Assembly (NCBI GenBank): GCA_035560555.1
Contig: DATMZF010000035.1
Coordinates: 67,681 to 131,680 of the forward strand
Source: UBA11090 sp035560555
Lineage (GTDB): Bacteria > Spirochaetota > Spirochaetia > Treponematales > Rectinemataceae
DNA: 64,000 bases
Direction of reading: 5' to 3'
Part shown: one piece after another, positions 44,824-52,672 of the stretch
Layout: each line of letters opens with the position of its first letter
How positions within the stretch are numbered: position 1 is the first letter of the stretch
The notes under the pieces: generated by a model
The model's input: only the letters and a program-made list of their open reading frames with translations
What the model was told of the DNA's origin: nothing
Database searches by the model: none
Made by a program: the position numbers and the translations under genes

Positions 44824-45602
44824 AAAAGCAGGGAGAAGAGGGAATGGGCAGTGCGATAGCAAGCATGGGAAAGTATCTTTACGCGGTTATCCCGGCGAGA
44901 GAGAACCACGAATACGGTGAAATCGGCATTGACGGGGCGCGAGTGTACATTATCTCGGATGGACATGTAGCCGCAGTGGTCAGTGATTTCAATAATGGGA
45001 AGATTCGCCCGGAACGTCGCCATATCTCGGCACACCAGGCAGTTTTAAAACGCCTTTTAGAAGAAGGTTCGCCCTTGCCGATAAGTTTTGGCGTAATCGC
45101 CGAGGGTGATAAGGAGATAAGGCGGATATTATCCCTCAACCGTAAGGCTTTTAGCACGCAAATCCAACGCGTTTGCGATAAAGTGGAGATGGGCGTACGA
45201 GTCGCGTGGGACGTTCCTAATATCTTTGAATACTTCGTCAACACCCATGTAGAGTTGAGGACAGCGCGCGACCAACTTTTAGGCGGCAACCGTTCTCCTT
45301 CACAAGAGGACAAGATTGAGGTCGGACGGTTTTTTGACCGACTTCTGAAGGAAGACCGCGAGGAGCACGCGCAAAAAGTAGAGGCGAGCCTGCAGTCGTG
45401 TTGCTCTGAAATCAAGCGACTGCCCACTCGAAGCGAGAAAGAAGTGATGAATATCGCTTGTCTTGTAGGGCGACAAAGCGCCAATAAAGATTTTGAAATG
45501 GCCATATGCGCAGCGGCACAGGATTTTGACAACAATTTCACGTTTGATTTCAACGGTCCATGGGCTCCGCACAACTTCGTCGATGTCGAATTGATTTTAT
45601 AA
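44820..45602 (+). CDS. GvpF/GvpL-family gas-vesicle protein, copy 2
   Basis: 260 residues: N-terminal 'KYLYAVIPAREN', 'VAAVVSDFN', central 'PLPISFGVIAEGDKEIRRIL' and 'KVEMGVRVAWDV', and the C-terminal 'FNGPWAPHNFVDVEL' hallmark. The start overlaps the zinc-ribbon stop; an internal ATG at 44844 is also possible. It lies just before gvpG, as GvpF/L often do. Confidence 0.92.
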   Translation: MKKQGEEGMGSAIASMGKYLYAVIPARENHEYGEIGIDGARVYIISDGHVAAVVSDFNNGKIRPERRHISAHQAVLKRLLEEGSPLPISFGVIAEGDKEIRRILSLNRKAFSTQIQRVCDKVEMGVRVAWDVPNIFEYFVNTHVELRTARDQLLGGNRSPSQEDKIEVGRFFDRLLKEDREEHAQKVEASLQSCCSEIKRLPTRSEKEVMNIACLVGRQSANKDFEMAICAAAQDFDNNFTFDFNGPWAPHNFVDVELIL

Positions 45603-45655
45603 AATTTTTCCAAGCCAGAGCCGTTTGGTTACCAAGGCTAAGAGGTGGTGTACAG

Positions 45656-45904
45656 ATGTTGCTTGTGGATGACATTCTTCTCTTTCCCTTCCGTAGCCTC
45701 ATGTGGATTTTTCGCGAGATAGATAACGCCGTCGAGGAAGATATAGCCGCCGAGCCAGAAGCCATCACGGCCAAGCTTGGCGAACTCTACATGATGCTGG
45801 AGACCGGCCAGATGACGGAGGCGGAATTCGACGCGGCGGAAAAGGTGCTCCTGGATCGCCTCGATGTCTTGAAAGGGGAAACCTCAGGCGGGGAAGAGGA
45901 ATAG
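45656..45904 (+). CDS. gvpG: Gas-vesicle protein GvpG
   Basis: 82 residues from ATG 45656 after an AGAGG site: 'LLVDDILLFPFRSLMWIFRE' and 'LGELYMMLETGQMTEAEFDA' are the GvpG signature, one amphipathic segment then a helical hairpin. GvpG is an accessory assembly factor that works with GvpF/L. Confidence 0.93.
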   Translation: MLLVDDILLFPFRSLMWIFREIDNAVEEDIAAEPEAITAKLGELYMMLETGQMTEAEFDAAEKVLLDRLDVLKGETSGGEEE

Positions 45905-45980
45905 GGCAAGAGCTTAGCGAAACGTTGAAAAAGAGCGAGCTGTGTCGTAAGGAAAGGCTTTCCAAAGGATAGGCAAATTC

Positions 45981-47915
45981 ATGGAAGACCATCGGGAATT
46001 CCCGGGGTTTCTAAGCGCGGAGAGTTGGCGGCTCTTGCTCTTCAGCGGGAAAGGCGGTGTGGGCAAGACTACCGCCTCAACAGCGACTGCCTTGGGCATC
46101 GCCTTCCGACATCCCGACTGGTCCATCCTTCTCGTTTCCACCGATCCAGCCCATTCCCTTAAGGACAGCTTTGCCGGCGCCACGCCACCATCCAATCTGA
46201 AGGTCGTGGAATTGGATGCCCAAGCCTGCCTTTTGGCTTTCAAGGAGAAAAACCGGCAGAGACTCATGGAGATCGCCTCAAGGGGGACTTTCCTGGATGA
46301 GGAGGATATAAATAAGTTTCTGGAGCTTTCGCTTCCCGGCATGGATGAAATAATGGGCTTTCTGGAAATTAGCAGCTGGGTCGCGGGCGAGACCTATGAT
46401 AAGATCGTGGTGGATACGGCGCCAACGGGGCACACCTTGAGGCTCTTGGGGATGCCGGATCTGATGCGTAAATGGCTGGAAGCTCTGGACAATCTTTTAG
46501 CCAAATACCGCTATATGAAAAAATTGTTCCACGGCTCCTATCAGCGTGACGAACTCGATCTATTCATCGAAGGGCTCATCTCCGACGTTCAAAAAATGAA
46601 ACGGCTGCTCAAGGATCATCGGCGCTGTCAATTCATCCCCGTGATGTTGGCCGAAGCCTTGAGCGTGGAGGAAACGCTGGATCTGATTCGTGAGCTGAAA
46701 CGGCTCGGCATCGGGGCTAAAGAGATCGTGGTCAACCGGCTTTATCCAGAAAATCAATGTGACCTGTGCAGGGATATTCGTGGCCGACAGATGCAGGAGC
46801 TTTCCCGTCTTTTTAGCGAAGAGCTTTTTTCCGGCGTAGGTCTCTGGGGAATTCCCATGTATCCTCAGGAAATCAAAGGGCTGGAAGGTCTTTTATCCTT
46901 TTGGGAAGAGGCTTATCCGATATATGCATCTATAGCGGAGAACAGACCGCCGCTGCCTTTTATACCCCCGCGTGTGACCGACCCCATCTCCTTGCCGCCG
47001 CTGAGTTCCACGCTGCTTGTCTTCGCGGGGAAGGGCGGGGTAGGGAAGACCACCCTGGCCTGCGCCACTGCCCTGCGCTTGGCGCGTACGTACGAAGGAA
47101 AGAGGATTCTTCTTTTTTCAGCCGACCCTGCGCATTCCCTTTCGGATTGCTTGAAATTGAGCGTCGGCCCCGAGCCGGCAAAGGTAGCTCCTGGATTATG
47201 GGCCATGGAAATGGATGCGGGCGCCGAATTCGCGTCCTTAAAGAACCAGTACCAGCGCGAGATCAAGCGTTTTTTGGCTAAAATCATGCCGAACTTCGAT
47301 ATGACCTATGACCGTGAAGTAATGGAAAGGCTTATGGATTTATCCCCGCCAGGAATAGATGAACTTATGGCCTTGACGACAGTAATAGACTATTTTGCCA
47401 AAGGCCACTTCGACATGTTGGTCTTGGATACCGCCCCAACGGGACACCTGATCAGGCTTCTCGATCTCCCGGAAATCATTGAGGAGTGGCTAAAAGTTGT
47501 ATTCGGCCTCTTCCTGAAGTACCGGAGTATTTTTAGGCTGCCGAAGGTCACCGAGCGCCTGATCAAGATATCCAAGGACCTGAAAAGCTTACGCGTCATG
47601 TTGCGCGACGCATCCAAGACGGCGCTCTATGCTGTCAGTATTCTCACGCAGATGTCCTTTGATGAAACGGGAGATCTTTTCGCTGCCTGTAAACGTTTGG
47701 CTATCTCTGTCCCTGGCTTGTTCTTGAATCTGGCGACACCCGCAAGCGAAGATCCCCTCTGCGCGTGCATCTTCGACCGCGAGTCAGTTGTCAAGGAACG
47801 TTTTGTGGCTGCATTCCCCGCCACTTCCCAAATACTCGTATTCCGGCAAAGCGATCCTAGGGGAATAGAGAACCTCGCGGCTCTAGGGCAAGTCCTGTAT
47901 CTGCCTGAGGGTTAG
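45981..47915 (+). CDS. Tandem ArsA/Get3-family ATPase
   Basis: 644 residues, two homologous P-loop ATPase halves. Each has a deviant Walker A: GKGGVGKTT near residues 22 and 350. Each also has 'VSTDPAHSLKDSF' / 'FSADPAHSLSDCL' and 'VDTAPTGHTLRLL' / 'LDTAPTGHLIRLL'. ArsA pumps arsenite with ArsB; Get3 delivers tail-anchored proteins to membranes. No arsB, arsR or arsD is near, and it closes the gvpA operon, so a role in Gvp handling or membrane delivery is more likely than arsenic export. Confidence 0.92.
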   Translation: MEDHREFPGFLSAESWRLLLFSGKGGVGKTTASTATALGIAFRHPDWSILLVSTDPAHSLKDSFAGATPPSNLKVVELDAQACLLAFKEKNRQRLMEIASRGTFLDEEDINKFLELSLPGMDEIMGFLEISSWVAGETYDKIVVDTAPTGHTLRLLGMPDLMRKWLEALDNLLAKYRYMKKLFHGSYQRDELDLFIEGLISDVQKMKRLLKDHRRCQFIPVMLAEALSVEETLDLIRELKRLGIGAKEIVVNRLYPENQCDLCRDIRGRQMQELSRLFSEELFSGVGLWGIPMYPQEIKGLEGLLSFWEEAYPIYASIAENRPPLPFIPPRVTDPISLPPLSSTLLVFAGKGGVGKTTLACATALRLARTYEGKRILLFSADPAHSLSDCLKLSVGPEPAKVAPGLWAMEMDAGAEFASLKNQYQREIKRFLAKIMPNFDMTYDREVMERLMDLSPPGIDELMALTTVIDYFAKGHFDMLVLDTAPTGHLIRLLDLPEIIEEWLKVVFGLFLKYRSIFRLPKVTERLIKISKDLKSLRVMLRDASKTALYAVSILTQMSFDETGDLFAACKRLAISVPGLFLNLATPASEDPLCACIFDRESVVKERFVAAFPATSQILVFRQSDPRGIENLAALGQVLYLPEG

Positions 47916-48125
47916 GCATGATCGATGACATGGCGGTTGTATCGCAAGAGTTCAGGGCATGGTGAACGGTATGCGTTACCGGACTTAGCGACAATGGATT
48001 AGGAATTCTAGAAGCCCGCGATAGCCCTGATTCCTAGGTACAACCGAAATCGTTTCATTCCGATTCAGGTGAGTGAGGGTAGCAAGGTTTGAGATTGCAC
48101 GATTTCATCCGGAAGACAAGATTCA
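47916..48125. other. Intergenic region between the gvpA operon and the tandem-HTH regulator gene
   Basis: About 210 bases without a recognised gene. Weak inverted repeats (TAGGAAT at 48000-48006 with ATTCCTA at 48030-48036) are present but lack a T-run. The promoter of the next gene begins at 48126. Confidence 0.5.
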
Positions 48126-48154
48126 TTGACAAAAGCGGCTATTGCGATTATATT
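48126..48154 (+). promoter_or_regulatory. Sigma-70 promoter of the tandem-HTH regulator gene
   Basis: Perfect TTGACA (48126-48131), 17-base spacer, TATATT (48149-48154). The predicted start is near 48161, exactly at the first ATG, so the message would be leaderless unless translation starts at ATG 48200. Confidence 0.8.
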
Positions 48155-48160
48155 CATAAT

Positions 48161-49150
48161 ATGAGCATTGCCTCAATAAATGAGTTAACAATTCAACAAA
48201 TGAAAGGAACAGCGACCCAGTCTGCAAGGCGAACCACGAAGACGGGAGAAAAACGAAGGAAGATCCTGGACGCCGCCGCCATGGTATATATTCGCGAGGG
48301 TTTTGACACTGCGACCATGTCACAGATAGCGGCGGAAGCCGGGGTTTCGGTGGGCACTCTTTATCTGTATTTTAAGGACAAGGAGGAGCTTCGGCAGGCA
48401 GTCACTGAATCCAGGGCGGCGAGGGTGCTGTCCGGCTCGGGGGAAGAAGCATCCCGAGCGCGCGTGTTCGGAGTGGAGAGGGTGTCCATGATTGACTCCC
48501 TCATCGACGCGGAACATGAGACATGGTTTTTCGGTAAATCCCAGGGTAGGCGGAAACGAGAAGCCGAAACAAGACGCCGGATGATATTGGAAGCGGCAGG
48601 GAGGGTGTTTGTCCGCGAAGGATTCTATCCGGCCACCATATCTGAAGTGGCCGCCGAAGCCGGGATCGCGGTCGGTACCCTGTATCTGTATTTTAGGAAA
48701 AAAGAAGATCTCTATGTCAAACTCGTCGAGGAAAAAATAGAAGAGTTGCTTTCTCTCATTCGTGCCGAATCACAGGGAGAGCAGGGAGCGATCGGCAAAA
48801 TTCGTCGCATCGTGGCTGCCGAAGTGAATTTCTTCGCCCGCAACCGGGAGTACTTCGGGGTCCACTTCCTCACATGCAGCGATTTGCCTATTTTGCTAAA
48901 ACAGAGCCTCGACCGGCAGTATAACACCTGCATGGGAATCGTCACCGATATTATCAGACAAGGGATCGATGATGGCGATATTCGCTCCGCGGCGCCGGCC
49001 GATCTTGCCTGCCTGCTTCAGGGAATGATCAATTCCATGCTCGATCAATGGCTGATTGACGATAGCTTGCCTTCGTTGACAGAGAAAGCGGACTGGCTGG
49101 CGAATTTCTTCACGAGGGCGGCCTTTTCCGACAAGAAGCGGATAGAATGA
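48161..49150 (+). CDS. TetR-like regulator with two tandem DNA-binding domains
   Basis: 329 residues. Two TetR-type helix-turn-helix domains occur in one chain: residues about 29-77 ('EGFDTATMSQIAAEAGVSVG', then TLYLYF) and about 136-186 ('EGFYPATISEVAAEAGIAVG', then TLYLYF). A single C-terminal ligand/dimer domain follows ('AAEVNFFARNREYFGVHFLT'). Ordinary TetR proteins have one HTH and ~200 residues. It begins the second gvp operon, overlapping the next gvpF/L by ATGA, so it probably controls this operon. No ribosome site is visible; ATG 48200 is an alternative start. Confidence 0.88.
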   Translation: MSIASINELTIQQMKGTATQSARRTTKTGEKRRKILDAAAMVYIREGFDTATMSQIAAEAGVSVGTLYLYFKDKEELRQAVTESRAARVLSGSGEEASRARVFGVERVSMIDSLIDAEHETWFFGKSQGRRKREAETRRRMILEAAGRVFVREGFYPATISEVAAEAGIAVGTLYLYFRKKEDLYVKLVEEKIEELLSLIRAESQGEQGAIGKIRRIVAAEVNFFARNREYFGVHFLTCSDLPILLKQSLDRQYNTCMGIVTDIIRQGIDDGDIRSAAPADLACLLQGMINSMLDQWLIDDSLPSLTEKADWLANFFTRAAFSDKKRIE

Positions 49151-49926
49151 ATTCGCCTCATGATGATGGATTGGCCATGGGGAAACCCTGTTGCGTCTAT
49201 GGAGTGACCGAAGGGAAAGGTCTTGGCAGGTTTTCCGCCCGTGGGTTGCAGGATGAACAGGTCCGCATCATCCGGTACGAGGATCTGGCGGCTCTCGTGA
49301 GCACTGTCCCTCCGGATGGCTATCCAGCCAACCGACCCAACGCGATCACCCATATGTCAGTGCTGCAAGCGGCCATGCGAAACTGCGCTGTCCTTCCAAT
49401 GAGGTTCGGCGTTGTAGCGCCGAGCGCCGAAGCCGTCCGCGATTTGCTGCTCCGGGATCAGTCCGCCACGCTACGTAACCTTTTGCTCCGTATAGCCGGA
49501 AAAGCCGAGCTCGTTCTTAAGGTGTCCTGGCGGGAACAGTTCCTATTTCAGGATATCGTTTCTGAGAACCAGGAAATCAGGGATCTGCGGGAGTCCATCC
49601 TGGGGCAGCCAGAACAGGAGTCGAGGCCGAACCGCATTCTTTTGGGCCAGACGGTGGAGTATGAACTCCGAAAGAAGCGGGAGAGAGATGCCCTCCGGAT
49701 ATTGGCAGCGCTTCGTCCTTTTGCCTGTGAAATAGAGAACGGAAAAATTGAAACGGATATGATGGTGCTCAACGCCGCCTTCTTGGTCAGCGAAGAGTGC
49801 CGTAGCGGTTTCGAAAAGGCTGTCACAGCTTTGCACCTGGAGTCCGGGAAGCGTCTGATGTTCAAATACCTGGGACCTTTGCCGCCGTATAGCTTTGTCA
49901 ATATTGCGTTGGAGGTAGATCGATGA
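49147..49926 (+). CDS. GvpF/GvpL-family gas-vesicle protein, copy 3
   Basis: 259 residues with 'CCVYGVTEGKGLGRF', 'DLAALVSTV', 'LPMRFGVVAPSAEAVRDLLL', 'KAELVLKVSWREQFLFQDI' and the end 'YLGPLPPYSFVNIALEVD'. The usual GPWPPY reads GPLPPY here. ATG 49147 overlaps the regulator stop; ATG 49177 is possible. Its stop overlaps the next GvpA-family gene. Confidence 0.9.
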   Translation: MNSPHDDGLAMGKPCCVYGVTEGKGLGRFSARGLQDEQVRIIRYEDLAALVSTVPPDGYPANRPNAITHMSVLQAAMRNCAVLPMRFGVVAPSAEAVRDLLLRDQSATLRNLLLRIAGKAELVLKVSWREQFLFQDIVSENQEIRDLRESILGQPEQESRPNRILLGQTVEYELRKKRERDALRILAALRPFACEIENGKIETDMMVLNAAFLVSEECRSGFEKAVTALHLESGKRLMFKYLGPLPPYSFVNIALEVDR

Positions 49927-50327
49927 TCAATCTGGAACCGACTCGCCAGGAAGGGAAAGGCGGATCTCTGGCCGATGTAATCGAGGTGATCCTCGATAAG
50001 GGACTCGTGATCAATGCCGATATTACGGTTTCCGTGGCCGGTGTGGAACTCCTGGGCATAAAGATCCGGGCTGCGCTGGCTTCTTTTGCCACGGCGGCGC
50101 GCTACGGGCTCGAGTTCCCCTCGGGGACAAACATCGAGACTTCCGCCTGGCAGCAGGCCCAAGTTCTCAAGGAGAGCTGTCCGCAATGCGGGAAATCGGT
50201 TCCCGCGGATGAACTGCTGAACGAGAGCTGTCCGTGGTGTGGTTGGCAAAGCTCCCGGGCAAAAGTCAGACTTGCCGGGCCGCGTCCCCTGGCAATGCCG
50301 ACGCCGCCCTCCGTTCCCGCCCGGTAA
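49923..50327 (+). CDS. GvpA/GvpJ-family protein with C-terminal zinc ribbon
   Basis: 134 residues. Residues about 14-70 are a GvpA-family core: 'SLADVIEVILDKGLVINADI' then 'TVSVAGVELLGIKIRAALAS'. The second part has CPQCGKS...CPWCGW, a two-knuckle zinc ribbon, and a Pro-rich tail. GvpJ/M-type minor shell proteins usually have only a short tail. It may seed or cap the vesicle, with the ribbon binding another protein. Translationally coupled to copy 3 of gvpF/L. Confidence 0.85.
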   Translation: MINLEPTRQEGKGGSLADVIEVILDKGLVINADITVSVAGVELLGIKIRAALASFATAARYGLEFPSGTNIETSAWQQAQVLKESCPQCGKSVPADELLNESCPWCGWQSSRAKVRLAGPRPLAMPTPPSVPAR

Positions 50328-50342
50328 CTGGAGGGTTCTTCG

Positions 50343-51344
50343 ATGGATGAGAACACAGCAGGCCAACAGGCTCCCATGGAGCCTGTGAGAGAAAGGGGAT
50401 CGGCACTTAACGATCTCTTGGATAGATTACTCACAAAAGGCATCGTCCTCGATCTGGACCTTGTGATAGGCGTTGCCGGAATCCCTCTGATCGGCGTGAG
50501 TCTCCGGGCCGCGATCGCGGCGATTGAGACTATGATCGAGTATGGTCTATTGCAGACCTGGGATGAAAAGACGCGGGAATATGCCGAGAGGGAGCTACAG
50601 AAAAAGAAACTGGCCTTCGGTCCGAACGAGACTTCGCTCCTTGAGATGTTCGGCTCCCATTGGTACTCGGACGGAGTCTACCGGGTCTGGCGCCCGGGCC
50701 GTCTCTTTCTCACCCAACAGCGTTTGATACTGTTCAGGAGGATGCCTCCGGAGATCCTTTTCGAACTGCCGCTATCGAGGATTAGCGGGATGTCTGTGGC
50801 CGAATCGATCCATTTCAACGGTCACAGAGTTCCCTTGCTGCACCTTGTCACCGATTCGGGCGAGGAGGCATCTCTGTACGCGGAAGATATCGCCGGGCTA
50901 GAAGCTGCTCTCCGCGAACGATTCGAAAAAATCGGAGTGGACATCGAAAGCACCGCACAACTGTGCCCGCTGGATCGCGAGGTGGCGCGTATCGCCCCTG
51001 ACGCTCGCATTCTCGCCGAGGGATCCATGTGGCGTCAGGCTAAGGATGCTGGCAGAGACATCGCAGCGTGGCAGGCCGGCCACATCTACCTGACCGATCA
51101 AGGCCTGTTGTGGTGGTCGGATAGCAGGCGCGAAATGGAAGTGCGAATACCGGCGCGCGACATCATCAGCGTGGGCGTCGAGCCTAGGGATCTTGCTTCC
51201 GTGTCGGGGGTGAAGTCTGTCCTCGGTATCCGGTATCGGCTGAATGAGTGTCAGATGATTGTCCTTTTCAGCGGGAAAAACCTCGATGAATGGCGTATGG
51301 CTATCCGCAGGGTGGTAGTGGATCAGGAAGGGGGCTTGCCATGA
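50343..51344 (+). CDS. GvpA-family domain fused to two GRAM/PH-like domains
   Basis: 333 residues. Residues ~20-72 are GvpA-like: 'LNDLLDRLLTKGIVLDLDLV' then 'IGVAGIPLIGVSLRAAIAAI'. Two GRAM/PH-like beta domains follow. The first (~88-190) has 'WRPGRLFLTQQRLILFRRMP' and 'FELPLSRISGMSV'. The second (~205-330) has 'AGHIYLTDQGLLWWSDSR' and 'VRIPARDIISVGVEP'. GRAM domains often bind lipids or proteins. This could anchor a minor shell subunit to a surface or partner. It overlaps gvpK by ATGA. Confidence 0.82.
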   Translation: MDENTAGQQAPMEPVRERGSALNDLLDRLLTKGIVLDLDLVIGVAGIPLIGVSLRAAIAAIETMIEYGLLQTWDEKTREYAERELQKKKLAFGPNETSLLEMFGSHWYSDGVYRVWRPGRLFLTQQRLILFRRMPPEILFELPLSRISGMSVAESIHFNGHRVPLLHLVTDSGEEASLYAEDIAGLEAALRERFEKIGVDIESTAQLCPLDREVARIAPDARILAEGSMWRQAKDAGRDIAAWQAGHIYLTDQGLLWWSDSRREMEVRIPARDIISVGVEPRDLASVSGVKSVLGIRYRLNECQMIVLFSGKNLDEWRMAIRRVVVDQEGGLP

Positions 51345-51661
51345 TCGATATCGACGAAGGAAATCTCAAGCAGGGACTTTTGGGGCTCGTGATAGCTCTC
51401 GTGGAGGTCATCAAGGATGCTCTGGCTACGGAGGCATTCAGACGGGTAGAGGGTGGGAGGCTGAGCGATTCCGAAATGGAGCGGCTGGGTGCCGCTCTGA
51501 CCGATCTGGACGAGGCGATGGCCCAGATCAAGGAAGAGCATGGGGTGGCCGAGACGGTGAAGAAGGTTCGTGATGGTCTGGACGACCTCGTCACGGATGT
51601 GGTGGATAGGATGCTCAATCCGGAGCGATGGCGCGAAGAGTTGGAGTCGAGAAAGGACTGA
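51341..51661 (+). CDS. gvpK: Gas-vesicle protein GvpK
   Basis: 106 residues: 'IDEGNLKQGLLGLVIALVEV', 'IKDALATEAFRRVEGGRLSD' and 'EMERLGAALTDLDEAMAQIK' are the GvpK signature. The protein is helical and is an accessory assembly factor required for vesicle formation in studied species. It overlaps the GvpA-GRAM gene and is followed in four bases by the next gene. Confidence 0.95.
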   Translation: MIDIDEGNLKQGLLGLVIALVEVIKDALATEAFRRVEGGRLSDSEMERLGAALTDLDEAMAQIKEEHGVAETVKKVRDGLDDLVTDVVDRMLNPERWREELESRKD

Positions 51662-51664
51662 GTG

Positions 51665-52672
51665 ATGGGAAAGCGCCCGATGGCCGGAATCGAAGAATCC
51701 GGAGAACCTGTCCTGCTCCGGGATCAGGGCTGCCTTCTTTCCCGTTGGTCATCCACATGGATCATTGGCGATCTGTCTCTCACGGTTCGTCGATTGGCCT
51801 TGTCGCAGTCGGGAAGACCCCGCCTCGAGTTGCCGCTCGCGGATATCATCGGCCTGGCGGTGAAGCGGCGAAAATTCATTCTGCTTTTCAAGGAGATAAT
51901 CCAGATTACCTTCGTCCTCCCGGGGAAAACGGCGGAAAAGCATATATGGTTCATCACTCCAAACCTGAATGAGTGGCTCGAGAAACTGGAGACGCTCACG
52001 AATATAAAAGCGGAGCCGAGGAAAGTTCCTGACCCTCCTCCCGGTCTTCGCCCCTCACGGTCATCCAATAGCCGCTGGCTGATCCCGGCAAAGAATCGGA
52101 GTTCTGAGCCGATGAGCGTCCGGGAAGATCAAGTGAGGGATCTGGCGGAGGCTGTGGGTTGGCCGGGCGCATGCATATTGTGGCATCTCTGGCAGAGACG
52201 GCACGCCGACATAGAGGAATTGGCGGCCCTAATCGACGCGCCGACGCATATGGACGTGCTCGCGCTTTTACGCGAAGGGATCAACGAAAAAGCCTGCCAG
52301 ATGTTCGGTGGCCCCGTGCTCTGGTTCAGGGAACAAGCCTTTGACCCGGAAACCGGACGCATGATCTGTTTCCAGTGGTGGCTGCACAAGACGATGGAAC
52401 CCTTGCAGAAGGATAGCGGCCAGCCGCTCGTCGAAATTCATGACGAGGGAAAGGAACTGCTGGTGGTAGCTGTGATGTCCCAGGCCAGCGAGAGACAGCC
52501 GCGCATGATGCTTCGCGGTTCGCGTCTAGTGCTATCGGCTGAATCGACCGACAAGCCATGGGAGGTAACCGTGCTCCTCGAATGTGAGGTTCTGGCCGCT
52601 CCGATCAGTATGACTTTCATAAATGGCATGTTGAGCTTGAGGCTCGCGAAAAAGCCAGGGAGTGAAGAATGA
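51665..52672 (+). CDS. Multidomain gas-vesicle cluster protein (GRAM-like plus Hsp20-like)
   Basis: 335 residues of unrecognised family. The N-terminal ~110 look like the GRAM/PH-like domains of the gene at 50343 ('WIIGDLSLTVRRLALSQSGR', 'LELPLADIIGLAVKRRK'). A helical middle (~150-215) resembles a winged helix. The last ~90 are alpha-crystallin-like: 'LVEIHDEGKELLVVAVMSQA', 'RLVLSAESTDKPWEVTVLLE' and 'FINGMLSLRLAKK', paralleling the GvpH ending. It may be a second, GvpH-like chaperone able to meet the GvpA-GRAM protein. Confidence 0.65.
   Translation: MGKRPMAGIEESGEPVLLRDQGCLLSRWSSTWIIGDLSLTVRRLALSQSGRPRLELPLADIIGLAVKRRKFILLFKEIIQITFVLPGKTAEKHIWFITPNLNEWLEKLETLTNIKAEPRKVPDPPPGLRPSRSSNSRWLIPAKNRSSEPMSVREDQVRDLAEAVGWPGACILWHLWQRRHADIEELAALIDAPTHMDVLALLREGINEKACQMFGGPVLWFREQAFDPETGRMICFQWWLHKTMEPLQKDSGQPLVEIHDEGKELLVVAVMSQASERQPRMMLRGSRLVLSAESTDKPWEVTVLLECEVLAAPISMTFINGMLSLRLAKKPGSEE

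Noticed and set aside
45981..47915. Arsenic resistance gene arsA
   Set aside because: Sequence is ArsA-family, but with no arsB/arsR/arsD and full embedding in gvp genes an arsenic label is not supported.
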